Positions 41,446 through 48,069 of a stretch of 48,069 nucleotides of DNA are shown piece by piece (the first letter of the stretch is position 1; the number at the start of each line of letters is the position of its first letter). The notes beneath the pieces were generated by a model that saw nothing but the letters and a program-made list of their open reading frames with translations, searched no databases and was not told where the DNA came from. Source of the stretch: Parvibaculum sp040882025 (lineage in GTDB: Bacteria; Pseudomonadota; Alphaproteobacteria; Parvibaculales; Parvibaculaceae). The DNA is taken from assembly GCF_040882025.1 (NCBI RefSeq), contig NZ_JBBECC010000007.1, positions 1-48,069 on the forward strand, written 5' to 3'. The translations under genes were made by a program, and so were the position numbers.

Positions 41446-42036
41446 TCACACTCCGGAAGGCGCGGCGGCAAAAAGGCGCGCGCCTGCTTCGGTCACAACC
41501 CAGTCGAGCCGGGCATCGAATTTCTCTTCCGGCAGGTCTTCGACCTCCTGCGCAGAAAAGGCAACCCCGACCGCAAGAACACCGGTTACCTCACGCCTGA
41601 GCGCGGCAAGCGTACGGTCATAATAGCCCCCTCCATAGCCGATACGCCGGCCCAGCCGGTCGAACGCCAAGAGCGGCACCAGCATGACATTGGGCCGGCA
41701 CACGGGAGCGCCCGGAGCAGGCTCGCGCGTGCCATGCGCACCGGCAAAAAGCGCATCGCCTGGCTGCCACCGCAGAAAGGCCAGCGGCGCGTCCTTGCGA
41801 GCGACACGGGGCAACGCACACTCATGCCCCTTCGCCGAAGCGCGCACCAGAATTTCCGACGGATCGGCCTCACTCCCCATCGCCACATAGCCGGCGACGC
41901 GGGCTTGGGCCGAGAGGGGGATGAAGTTGAAAAAATGATCGGCGATCCGGGCCCCGGCCTCTGGCCCGGCCGCATCCCGCGCGGCATCTCGACGCAGGAT
42001 CGCTGCGGCGCGCACCGCCCGCTTCGCCGCATTCAT
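41446..42036 (-). CDS. ygfA: 5-formyltetrahydrofolate cyclo-ligase
   Basis: This enzyme uses ATP to turn 5-formyltetrahydrofolate into methenyltetrahydrofolate, returning it to the folate pool. The 196-residue protein has the nucleotide/substrate blocks MLVPLLAFDRLGRRIGYGGG and YYDRTLAALR near the C-terminus. It lies just downstream of 6S RNA, the arrangement zapA-ssrS-ygfA known from proteobacteria. Confidence 0.96.
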   Translation of the reverse strand: MNAAKRAVRAAAILRRDAARDAAGPEAGARIADHFFNFIPLSAQARVAGYVAMGSEADPSEILVRASAKGHECALPRVARKDAPLAFLRWQPGDALFAGAHGTREPAPGAPVCRPNVMLVPLLAFDRLGRRIGYGGGYYDRTLAALRREVTGVLAVGVAFSAQEVEDLPEEKFDARLDWVVTEAGARLFAAAPSGV

Positions 42037-42074
42037 ACCGCCAGTCCGGGAAGAGATGAGAAAGGTGGGGCCGC

Positions 42075-42220
42075 CTTGGCCGTTGGAACTTCGTTCCCCG
42101 GAGACCTACTAACGTAGGTGGGCGCCGTGTGAAGAAGACCACGGTCTCCCTCAGGGACAGCTCCCTTGAGGACCGTAAGGCCCCGAGAGTATGTGTTCCT
42201 GACGTACCAGGCAGCACCCG
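42075..42220 (-). ncRNA. ssrS: 6S RNA (SsrS)
   Basis: 6S RNA mimics an open promoter and sequesters sigma-70 RNA polymerase in stationary phase. The spacer between zapA and the cyclo-ligase gene holds no real gene, but on the minus strand folds into a long rod: the apical arm GGTCCTCAAGGGA-GCTG-TCCCTGAG...GACC, an internal bubble flanked by CATACTCTCGGGG and TCTTCTTCACACGG, and a small hairpin CCTAC-GTTA-GTAGG near the 3' end, as in alphaproteobacterial 6S RNAs. A promoter lies just upstream. Ends are approximate; a covariance-model search would fix them. Confidence 0.78.
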
Positions 42221-42225
42221 GCTCT

Positions 42226-42257
42226 ATTCTATCGGCCTTGGAGACCCCTCGGGTCAA
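42226..42257 (-). promoter_or_regulatory. Promoter of 6S RNA
   Basis: On the minus strand CTTGACC (-35 core TTGACC at 42252-42257) is followed after 18 bp by GATAGA, within GATAGAAT (42226-42233), giving a start near 42219. This agrees with the 5' end expected for 6S RNA. Confidence 0.55.
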
Positions 42258-42289
42258 GCACGTAACGTCGCGACGGAACGGAGCGTGGC

Positions 42290-42649
42290 TCACGCCGCCT
42301 CGATGCGTTTGGCAAGATCCTCGATGCGCCGCGCCGCATTATCGAGCACATCGGCAAGCACATCCTCCGCCTCCCGCGACCGGTCCAGCGCCGAACTGCG
42401 GGCGCCGGAGAGATTCTCGATCTCCTGGTCCAGCAATTTCGCCTTCTGCAGCGCCTCCGACAACTCATCGGTAATCAGCAACCCCGCCATCAGCAACAAA
42501 CGGGCATCACCGACCTGTCCGACTTCCTGCGCCAATGTCGTCATATGCTTGTTCATATAGGCCGCAAGCTCGCGGACATGATCTTCCTCGCCATCGCCAC
42601 AGGCGACCGTATAGGTGCGATCGTTCAGCGAAACTTTGACCTGTCCCAT
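42290..42649 (-). CDS. zapA: Cell division protein ZapA
   Basis: ZapA binds and bundles FtsZ filaments at the division ring. The 119-residue protein starts MGQVKVSLNDRTYTVACGDG, the ZapA globular head, with ELAAYMNKHM and LLLMAGLLITDEL, and ends in a long coiled coil. A coiled-coil gene precedes it after 23 nt and 6S RNA follows. Confidence 0.96.
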   Translation of the reverse strand: MGQVKVSLNDRTYTVACGDGEEDHVRELAAYMNKHMTTLAQEVGQVGDARLLLMAGLLITDELSEALQKAKLLDQEIENLSGARSSALDRSREAEDVLADVLDNAARRIEDLAKRIEAA

Positions 42650-42672
42650 CGAAATCCCCTTCCCGGGCCTTT

Positions 42673-42939
42673 TCAGGCCTCGGCCAGCACCTCGCGAATG
42701 CCTTCGATGGCGTTCGCTAATGTCTCCGATGCGCGCTCGTTGAGTTCGTTGAGTCTGCGCGCCTCCGACCGCATCTGGTCGAGTTCTTCAGCAAGACCGG
42801 ACCTGTCTTCTTTCAACGCGTCGACTTCTTCCTGCAGACGCTTTGCCGCCTGCGCGCGCACCACTTGCCGATTGATCGTCGCTTCCAGCTTGTCAACGGC
42901 GCTTGAGAAGCGCTCCAACGCCGAATCGAGTTTTCTCAT
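42673..42939 (-). CDS. Small coiled-coil protein upstream of zapA (ZauP-like)
   Basis: The 88-residue protein is almost entirely helical: ALERFSSAVDKLEATINRQV then RLQEEVDALKEDRSGLAEEL form heptad repeats. In Caulobacter a coiled-coil protein encoded just upstream of zapA, ZauP, pairs with ZapA to focus the Z-ring; position and size here fit, so a ZauP role is likely but not proven. The ATG at 42939 was chosen because the upstream frame has no coding character. The ribosome site is weak. Confidence 0.82.
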   Translation of the reverse strand: MRKLDSALERFSSAVDKLEATINRQVVRAQAAKRLQEEVDALKEDRSGLAEELDQMRSEARRLNELNERASETLANAIEGIREVLAEA

Positions 42940-43228
42940 GCTTTTTGTCCGGCTTCGAGGTGCTCTATGGCCTCGCGGCCCAAGATAGGCGGTGCAGGGA
43001 AACCAGGTCAACGGCGCCCCTGCCGATAACGCCACCAACGATATGCGAAAACGCAGGAAGATGTGCCTGAAAACGGCTGCCGGGGCGCCCATTCCGGCAT
43101 TGACTCAACATGGTCCCGTGGTCATTGTGGCGCCGCTCTCGGGAGGGCCCGATCCGAGCCAGACCTGCGGTTCTTGAAACCCGCGACCTCCATGCCCGCT
43201 CAGGCCCGCCTGGGCTACAGAGTGACAC

Positions 43229-45277
43229 ATGACACCAACCGAAAAATCTGCTGTCGCCGAAAAGGCGAAAGCCTCAACCGGAAGGGCGCCGGCAGCGTCC
43301 CACGTGACCCTCGCCAATGCGATCCGCGCACTCGCGATGGACGCGGTGCAGCGGGCCAACTCCGGCCATCCGGGCATGCCGATGGGCACGGCCGACATAG
43401 CGACAGTCCTCTTCACACGCTTCCTGAAGATCGACCCGCGCGCGCCGGACTGGCCGGATCGTGACCGCTTCGTGCTTTCGGCCGGTCACGGTTCGATGCT
43501 GCTCTATGCCGTTAACTACCTGCTCGGTTATGAGGATATGACCATTGAGCAGATCAGGAATTTCCGCCAGCTCGGCTCGATTACCGCCGGACACCCCGAA
43601 TACGGTCACGCGGCGGGCGTGGAAACCACCACAGGCCCGCTTGGCCAGGGAATTTCGACAGCCGTCGGCATGGCGCTTGCCGAGCGCCTGCTCGCTGCAC
43701 GCTTCGGCGACAAGGTCGTGGATCACCACACCTATGTACTGGCCTCCGATGGCGACCTCATGGAAGGTGTCAGCCACGAAGCAATCAGCCTCGCCGGTCA
43801 TCTCAAACTCTCGAAGCTGATTGTCCTTTACGATGACAACGGCATCACGATCGACGGCGCACTTTCCTTGTCGGAATCGGGAGACGCACTGAAGCGCTTC
43901 GAGGCCGCGGGCTGGAATGCGACCCGCATTGACGGACACAACCCCGACGAGATTGCCGCTGCCATCGAGAAGGCTCAGAAGTCCGACCGCCCAACCTTGA
44001 TCGCCTGCCACACGGTGATCGGTTATGGCGCGCCCAACAAGCAGGGCAAATCTTCTGCACATGGCTCGCCCCTCGGCCAGGAGGAGATCGCACTGGCGCG
44101 CGGCGCACTCGGCTGGACAGCCGAACCTTTCGTCATCCCGACCGAAATACTTGACGCCTGGCGTATCGCCGGCCTGCGCAATGTCAAGGCACGCAAGGCA
44201 TGGGAAGAGCGTCTTGCAGCGCTTGATGCACCGCGCCGCACCGAATTCGAACGTAGCCTCTCCGGCGACCTGCCGGCGGAGCTCGGCAAGGCGATTTCCG
44301 CCTACAAGGAAAAGCTGGTCGCCGAGAAGCCGAAATGGGCGACGCGCAAATCTTCCGAAGAAGCGTTGAATGTCATTAATGCCGTGCTGCCCGAGATGAT
44401 TGGCGGTTCGGCCGACCTGACGGGCTCCAACAACACCCGTTCGAAAGAGCAGAAGGTTGTGACGGCTGAGGATTTCTCTGGCTCCTTCATCCATTACGGC
44501 ATTCGCGAACATGGCATGGCCGCCGCGATGAACGGCATGGCGCTGCACAAGGGCCTTATCCCCTATTCAGGTACCTTTCTCGTCTTCACCGATTATTGCC
44601 GTCCGGCGATCCGCCTCTCGGCGCTGATGGGACAACGGGTCATCTATGTGATGACCCATGACAGCATAGGCCTCGGCGAAGACGGTCCGACACACCAGCC
44701 GATCGAACATCTGGCGAGTCTGCGCGCCATGCCGAACCTGCTGGTCTTCCGCCCGGCAGATGCCGTCGAAACCCTCGAATGCTGGCAACTGGCACTCGAA
44801 GCGAACGACACGCCATCCGTACTCGCCCTGACGCGCCAGAACCTCACGCCGGTCCGGCTTGAGAATTCCGCGAAAAACCTTTGCGCGCGTGGCGCCTACG
44901 AACTCTCGCCGGCATCGGCCAAGGCCAGGGTTTCCCTGCTGGCGACCGGATCGGAAGTCGAAATCGCCATGGCCGCACAAGCGATGCTCGAAAAGGACGG
45001 CATTCCGGCACGCGTCGTTTCGATGCCCTGCCTCGACCTCTTCGAGCGGCAGTCGCGCGAGTTTCGTGAGGGCATGCTGGGCGAAGGCACGGTGAAAATC
45101 GCCATCGAAGCCGCCATCCGCTATGGCTGGGACCGCTATATCGGCGCCGACGGCGACTTTATCGGCATGGAAGGTTTCGGGGCATCGGCTCCGGCGCCCG
45201 ACCTCTACAAGCATTTCAACATCACCGCCGAGGCGGCCGTGGCCGCGGCCAAGGCCCGCCTCGCGGAAAAATCGTAA
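43229..45277 (+). CDS. tkt: Transketolase
   Basis: Transketolase moves two-carbon units between sugar phosphates in the pentose phosphate and Calvin cycles with thiamine pyrophosphate. The 682-residue protein has the signature RANSGHPGMPMG, HPEYG and TGPLGQGIS, the TPP/Mg motif ASDGDLMEGVSHEA, the pyrimidine domain block THDSIGLGEDGPTHQPIEHL and a C-terminal domain from about 550. The N-terminus is extended by an Ala/Lys-rich stretch. It heads the run tkt-gap-pgk-fba; upstream is a 289-nt spacer to the divergent ZauP-like gene. Confidence 0.98.
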   Translation: MTPTEKSAVAEKAKASTGRAPAASHVTLANAIRALAMDAVQRANSGHPGMPMGTADIATVLFTRFLKIDPRAPDWPDRDRFVLSAGHGSMLLYAVNYLLGYEDMTIEQIRNFRQLGSITAGHPEYGHAAGVETTTGPLGQGISTAVGMALAERLLAARFGDKVVDHHTYVLASDGDLMEGVSHEAISLAGHLKLSKLIVLYDDNGITIDGALSLSESGDALKRFEAAGWNATRIDGHNPDEIAAAIEKAQKSDRPTLIACHTVIGYGAPNKQGKSSAHGSPLGQEEIALARGALGWTAEPFVIPTEILDAWRIAGLRNVKARKAWEERLAALDAPRRTEFERSLSGDLPAELGKAISAYKEKLVAEKPKWATRKSSEEALNVINAVLPEMIGGSADLTGSNNTRSKEQKVVTAEDFSGSFIHYGIREHGMAAAMNGMALHKGLIPYSGTFLVFTDYCRPAIRLSALMGQRVIYVMTHDSIGLGEDGPTHQPIEHLASLRAMPNLLVFRPADAVETLECWQLALEANDTPSVLALTRQNLTPVRLENSAKNLCARGAYELSPASAKARVSLLATGSEVEIAMAAQAMLEKDGIPARVVSMPCLDLFERQSREFREGMLGEGTVKIAIEAAIRYGWDRYIGADGDFIGMEGFGASAPAPDLYKHFNITAEAAVAAAKARLAEKS

Positions 45278-45303
45278 GACATCACCAGGCTCGGGAGAAA
45301 AAA

Positions 45304-46311
45304 ATGGCTGTGCGCGTTGCGATTAACGGATTCGGGCGGATCGGGCGGCTGGTGCTGCGCGCCATCGCGGAATCGGGCCGCAAGGACATCGCGGTCGTGG
45401 CGATCAACGATCTCGGTTCGGTCGACGCCAATGCTTTGTTGCTGAAATATGACAGCGTCCACGGCCCCTTCCCCGGCAAGATCAAGACGACGAAGTCGAG
45501 CATGGATCTCGGACGCGGCCCCATCAAGGTGATCGCCGAGCGCGACCCGTCGAAGCTGCCGTGGAAAGACCTCGGTATCGACATTGCACTCGAATGCACC
45601 GGGCTCTTCACCGCCCGCGACAAGGCAGCTGCCCACCTGAAAGCCGGCGCGAAGAAGGTGCTGATCTCGGCACCGGGCGAAGATGCGGACCTGACGGTCG
45701 TCTACGGTGTCAATCACAAGGACCTGAAGAAGTCGCACAAGATCGTCTCCAACGCGTCATGCACCACCAACTGCCTCGCGCCGGTGGCGCAGGTACTGCA
45801 CAAGTCCTGCGGCATCGAGCAGGGTTACATGACGACGATCCATGCCTATACGGGCGACCAGAACACCGTCGACACGCTGCACAAGGATCCGCGCCGGGCA
45901 CGCGCTGCCGCCGTTTCGATGATCCCCACCTCGACCGGCGCCGCAAAGGCAGTCGGCCTTGTCCTGCCGGAGCTGAAAGGCAAGCTCGACGGCACCTCGA
46001 TCCGCGTCCCGACGCCGAACGTGTCGGTGATCGATCTCGTTTTCACGGCGAAAAAGAAAGTAACGGCGGAAGAGGTGAACGCGGCGATCATCGCCGCCTC
46101 CAAGGGTCACCTCAAAGGCATCCTGGCGACGACCAACGAGCCCAACGTTTCGATCGATTTCAACCACAATCCTGCCTCGTCCACCTTCGATCTGACCCAG
46201 ACGCAGGTGATCGACGGCAAGCTGGTGCGGGTGCTGAGCTGGTACGACAACGAGTGGGGCTTTTCCAATCGTATGGGCGACACGGCGGTCGCGATGGGCA
46301 AGCTTCTCTGA
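45304..46311 (+). CDS. gap: Glyceraldehyde-3-phosphate dehydrogenase, type I
   Basis: GAPDH oxidises glyceraldehyde-3-phosphate to 1,3-bisphosphoglycerate. The 335-residue protein has NAD-binding INGFGRIGR at the N-terminus, Asp36 in INDLGS (favouring NAD), catalytic Cys153 in SNASCTTNCLAP and ending WYDNEWGFSNRM. A GGGAG site precedes the ATG, 26 nt after tkt. Confidence 0.98.
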   Translation: MAVRVAINGFGRIGRLVLRAIAESGRKDIAVVAINDLGSVDANALLLKYDSVHGPFPGKIKTTKSSMDLGRGPIKVIAERDPSKLPWKDLGIDIALECTGLFTARDKAAAHLKAGAKKVLISAPGEDADLTVVYGVNHKDLKKSHKIVSNASCTTNCLAPVAQVLHKSCGIEQGYMTTIHAYTGDQNTVDTLHKDPRRARAAAVSMIPTSTGAAKAVGLVLPELKGKLDGTSIRVPTPNVSVIDLVFTAKKKVTAEEVNAAIIAASKGHLKGILATTNEPNVSIDFNHNPASSTFDLTQTQVIDGKLVRVLSWYDNEWGFSNRMGDTAVAMGKLL

Positions 46312-46329
46312 TCGGAGCCTTCGAGACTC

Positions 46330-47538
46330 ATGGCCGGTCACAAGACACTCGATGACCTCTTTGTAGCCGCCGACCTCAAGGGTCTTCGCGTGCTGGTCCG
46401 CGCCGATCTCAACGTGCCGATGCAGGACGGAAAGGTGACCGACGCCACGCGGCTCGAACGCGTGGCGCCGACCCTGACGGAACTTGCGGGCATGGGCGCG
46501 AAGGTCGTCGTGCTGTCGCATTTCGGCCGCCCTAAAGGCAAACCGGACACCAAATACACGCTGAAGCCCGTTGCCGTGGCGCTTTCGGCTCACACCGGCA
46601 GCAAGGTAGCCTTCGCCGAGGATTGTATCGGCGACGCCGTCGCGCGCGCCGTCGACGCCCTTGCGCCCGGTGACATTCTCGTGCTCGAGAACACGCGCTT
46701 TCATGCGGGTGAGGAACAGAACGACCCGGATTTTGCCGCCGCGCTGGCCAAAAACGGCGATGTCTATGTCAACGATGCCTTTTCCTCTGCCCATCGCGCC
46801 CATGGCTCGACCGAAGGCATCACCCGTTTCCTGCCCTCCTATGCCGGACGGGCGATGGAAGCGGAATTGACGGCACTCGACGCCGCACTGGGCAACCCGC
46901 AGCGCCCGGTTGTCGCCGTCGTCGGCGGCGCCAAGATTTCGACCAAAATCGCATTGCTCGGAAATCTTGTGAAAAAGGTCGACGCGCTCGTCATCGGCGG
47001 CGGCATGGCCAACACTTTTCTGGCGGCACAGGGCAAGAAAATCGGCAAGTCGCTCTGCGAACCGGATCTTTTCGATACCGCCCGCCACATTCTTGCCAAC
47101 GCGCGCGCCGAGAATTGCGACATCATCCTGCCGACCGACGTGGTGGTCGCCGCCGAATTCAAGGCCGGCGCTGCCGCACATACGGTTTCGGCAGATGCAG
47201 TACCGGAGGACATGATGATCCTCGATGTCGGGCCCGACACGCTGAAACATCTGGCGGGCCGCTTCGAAACCGCCAAAACGGTGGTCTGGAATGGACCGCT
47301 CGGCGCCTTTGAGGTGCCGCCCTTTGACCGCGGCACGGTCGAGGCCGCGCGCCTCGTCGCCATGCGCAGCAAACAGGGAGAACTCGTGTCGGTTGCCGGG
47401 GGCGGCGACACGGTTGCGGCGCTGAACGAGGCAGGCGCGGCGGACGATTTCACCTATGTATCGACCGCCGGCGGTGCCTTCCTCGAATGGATGGAAGGCG
47501 CGGAACTGCCGGGTGTCGCAGCGCTGGCAAGAGAATAG
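46330..47538 (+). CDS. pgk: Phosphoglycerate kinase
   Basis: Pgk transfers phosphate from 1,3-bisphosphoglycerate to ADP. The 402-residue protein has RVLVRADLNVPMQDGKVTD, LSHFGRPKG, ENTRFHAGEE, GGAKISTKI and the C-terminal ATP site GGGDTVAALNEAG. It starts 18 nt after gap. Confidence 0.98.
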   Translation: MAGHKTLDDLFVAADLKGLRVLVRADLNVPMQDGKVTDATRLERVAPTLTELAGMGAKVVVLSHFGRPKGKPDTKYTLKPVAVALSAHTGSKVAFAEDCIGDAVARAVDALAPGDILVLENTRFHAGEEQNDPDFAAALAKNGDVYVNDAFSSAHRAHGSTEGITRFLPSYAGRAMEAELTALDAALGNPQRPVVAVVGGAKISTKIALLGNLVKKVDALVIGGGMANTFLAAQGKKIGKSLCEPDLFDTARHILANARAENCDIILPTDVVVAAEFKAGAAAHTVSADAVPEDMMILDVGPDTLKHLAGRFETAKTVVWNGPLGAFEVPPFDRGTVEAARLVAMRSKQGELVSVAGGGDTVAALNEAGAADDFTYVSTAGGAFLEWMEGAELPGVAALARE

Positions 47539-47573
47539 GCCGCAAGGCAAGACTTGATCGAGAGGGTAAGAAC

Positions 47574-48069
47574 ATGACTGAGACGCTTGAATCGATTGCG
47601 CAGGCGATGGTCGCGCCGGGCAAGGGCATCCTGGCCGCCGACGAAAGCTCGGGCACAATCAAGAAACGTTTCGACAGCATCAACACGGAATCGACGGCCG
47701 ACAGCCGCCGCGACTATCGCGAGATGCTGTTCCGCACCGAAGAGGCGATGAAGAGCTATATCTCGGGCGTGATCCTCTATGACGAAACGATCCGCCAGAA
47801 GGCAAAGGATGGCACGCCGCTGGTCGACCTGATCAAAAAGGCCGGATCGATCCCCGGCATCAAGGTCGACACGGGCGCCAAGGACATGCCCGGTTTCCCC
47901 ACCGAAAAGGTGACCGAGGGCCTCGACGGGCTCGCCGAACGCTTGGCGGAGTACCACGACCTTGGCGCACGCTTCGCGAAATGGCGCGCGGTGATCGACA
48001 TTGCAGCCGGCATCCCGACCCGCACCTGCCTCGAAGCCAATGCCGAAGCGCTCGCGCGCTATGCGGCGC
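47574..48069 (+). CDS. Fructose-bisphosphate aldolase class I (N-terminal part, cut by window edge)
   Basis: The first 165 codons are present. The start MTETLESIAQAMVAPGKGIL, followed by AADESSGTIKKRFDSI and YREMLF, identifies class I, the Schiff-base type also found in animals; RFAKWRAVIDI is visible near the edge. The enzyme cleaves fructose-1,6-bisphosphate in glycolysis or makes it in gluconeogenesis. GAGAGGG precedes the ATG, 35 nt after pgk. Confidence 0.96.
   Translation, partial: MTETLESIAQAMVAPGKGILAADESSGTIKKRFDSINTESTADSRRDYREMLFRTEEAMKSYISGVILYDETIRQKAKDGTPLVDLIKKAGSIPGIKVDTGAKDMPGFPTEKVTEGLDGLAERLAEYHDLGARFAKWRAVIDIAAGIPTRTCLEANAEALARYAA

Noticed and set aside
42033..42293. 86-codon open frame over the zapA/cyclo-ligase spacer
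   Set aside because: It overlies the 6S RNA, has no family resemblance, and its composition is explained by the RNA structure.
45757..47658. 633-codon minus-strand frame opposite gap and pgk
   Set aside because: Antisense shadow of two certain genes.
1..48069. Defence system, prophage, CRISPR array or biosynthetic gene cluster
   Set aside because: No Cas, restriction, toxin-antitoxin, integrase, transposase or polyketide/peptide synthase gene, and no repeat array was found in either strand.

Overview
The window is about 48 kb of GC-rich, densely packed chromosomal DNA from an alphaproteobacterium. Gene order, the tol-pal/ruv block, the 194-residue CxxC membrane protein and a CYP153-type P450 suggest a Rhizobiales-like, hydrocarbon-capable organism such as Parvibaculum. 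That lineage name is inference from gene content and is not proven by a marker gene. No tRNA, rRNA, CRISPR array, transposase or phage gene was seen. The ends cut a phospholipase D-like lipoprotein gene (left) and a class I aldolase gene (right).

Layout. 1-4.2 kb (minus): a TPP riboswitch leads two small four-helix membrane proteins, thiC, a VOC protein and a uracil-DNA-glycosylase-fold protein; the phospholipase D-like lipoprotein follows. 4.2-6.3 kb (plus): nitronate monooxygenase-like protein and two MAPEG proteins, closed by a terminator. 6.4-11.6 kb: purA, a pirin/OsmC/pentapeptide run, two tandem PAS-like paralogues and a membrane CxxC protein. 11.7-14.5 kb: serC-serA. 14.7-20.7 kb: accessory genes (EamA exporter, TetR with divergent SDR, LysE exporter, PhzF, MocR regulator, GNAT). 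20.7-24.3 kb: thiD, an NTF2-like protein, glmM and folP. 24.4-26.8 kb: a TetR/CYP153/ferredoxin cassette. 26.8-38.5 kb (minus): ftsH, tilS, cpoB, pal, tolBARQ, ybgC and ruvBAC, listed by rising coordinate. 38.6-43 kb (minus): yebC, a glycosyltransferase, a YmdB-type phosphoesterase, 5-FTHF cyclo-ligase, 6S RNA, zapA and a ZauP-like gene. 43.2-48.1 kb (plus): tkt-gap-pgk-fba.

How the genes work together. The minus-strand core builds and remodels the envelope (Tol-Pal, CpoB, GlmM), repairs recombination intermediates (RuvABC) and maintains proteins (FtsH). thiC and thiD supply the pyrimidine half of thiamine; folP and the cyclo-ligase belong to folate metabolism; serC-serA make serine. The P450 and its ferredoxin form two of the three parts of a hydroxylase; no ferredoxin reductase lies beside them.

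Most notable points. (1) The chromosomal dihydropteroate synthase looks like the Sul2/Sul1 sulfonamide-resistance enzymes rather than classical FolP, and it sits directly upstream of glmM, the gene whose remnant accompanies mobile sul2. (2) The P450 cassette separates ftsH from folP and carries two identical ATTGA-N8-TCAAT palindromes exactly 22 bp apart. (3) Two uncharacterised membrane proteins lie between a TPP riboswitch and thiC. (4) The MocR/PhzF spacer has two inverted copies of one operator-like sequence, one covering the MocR start codon. (5) An SDR protein has Asn where the catalytic Tyr should be.
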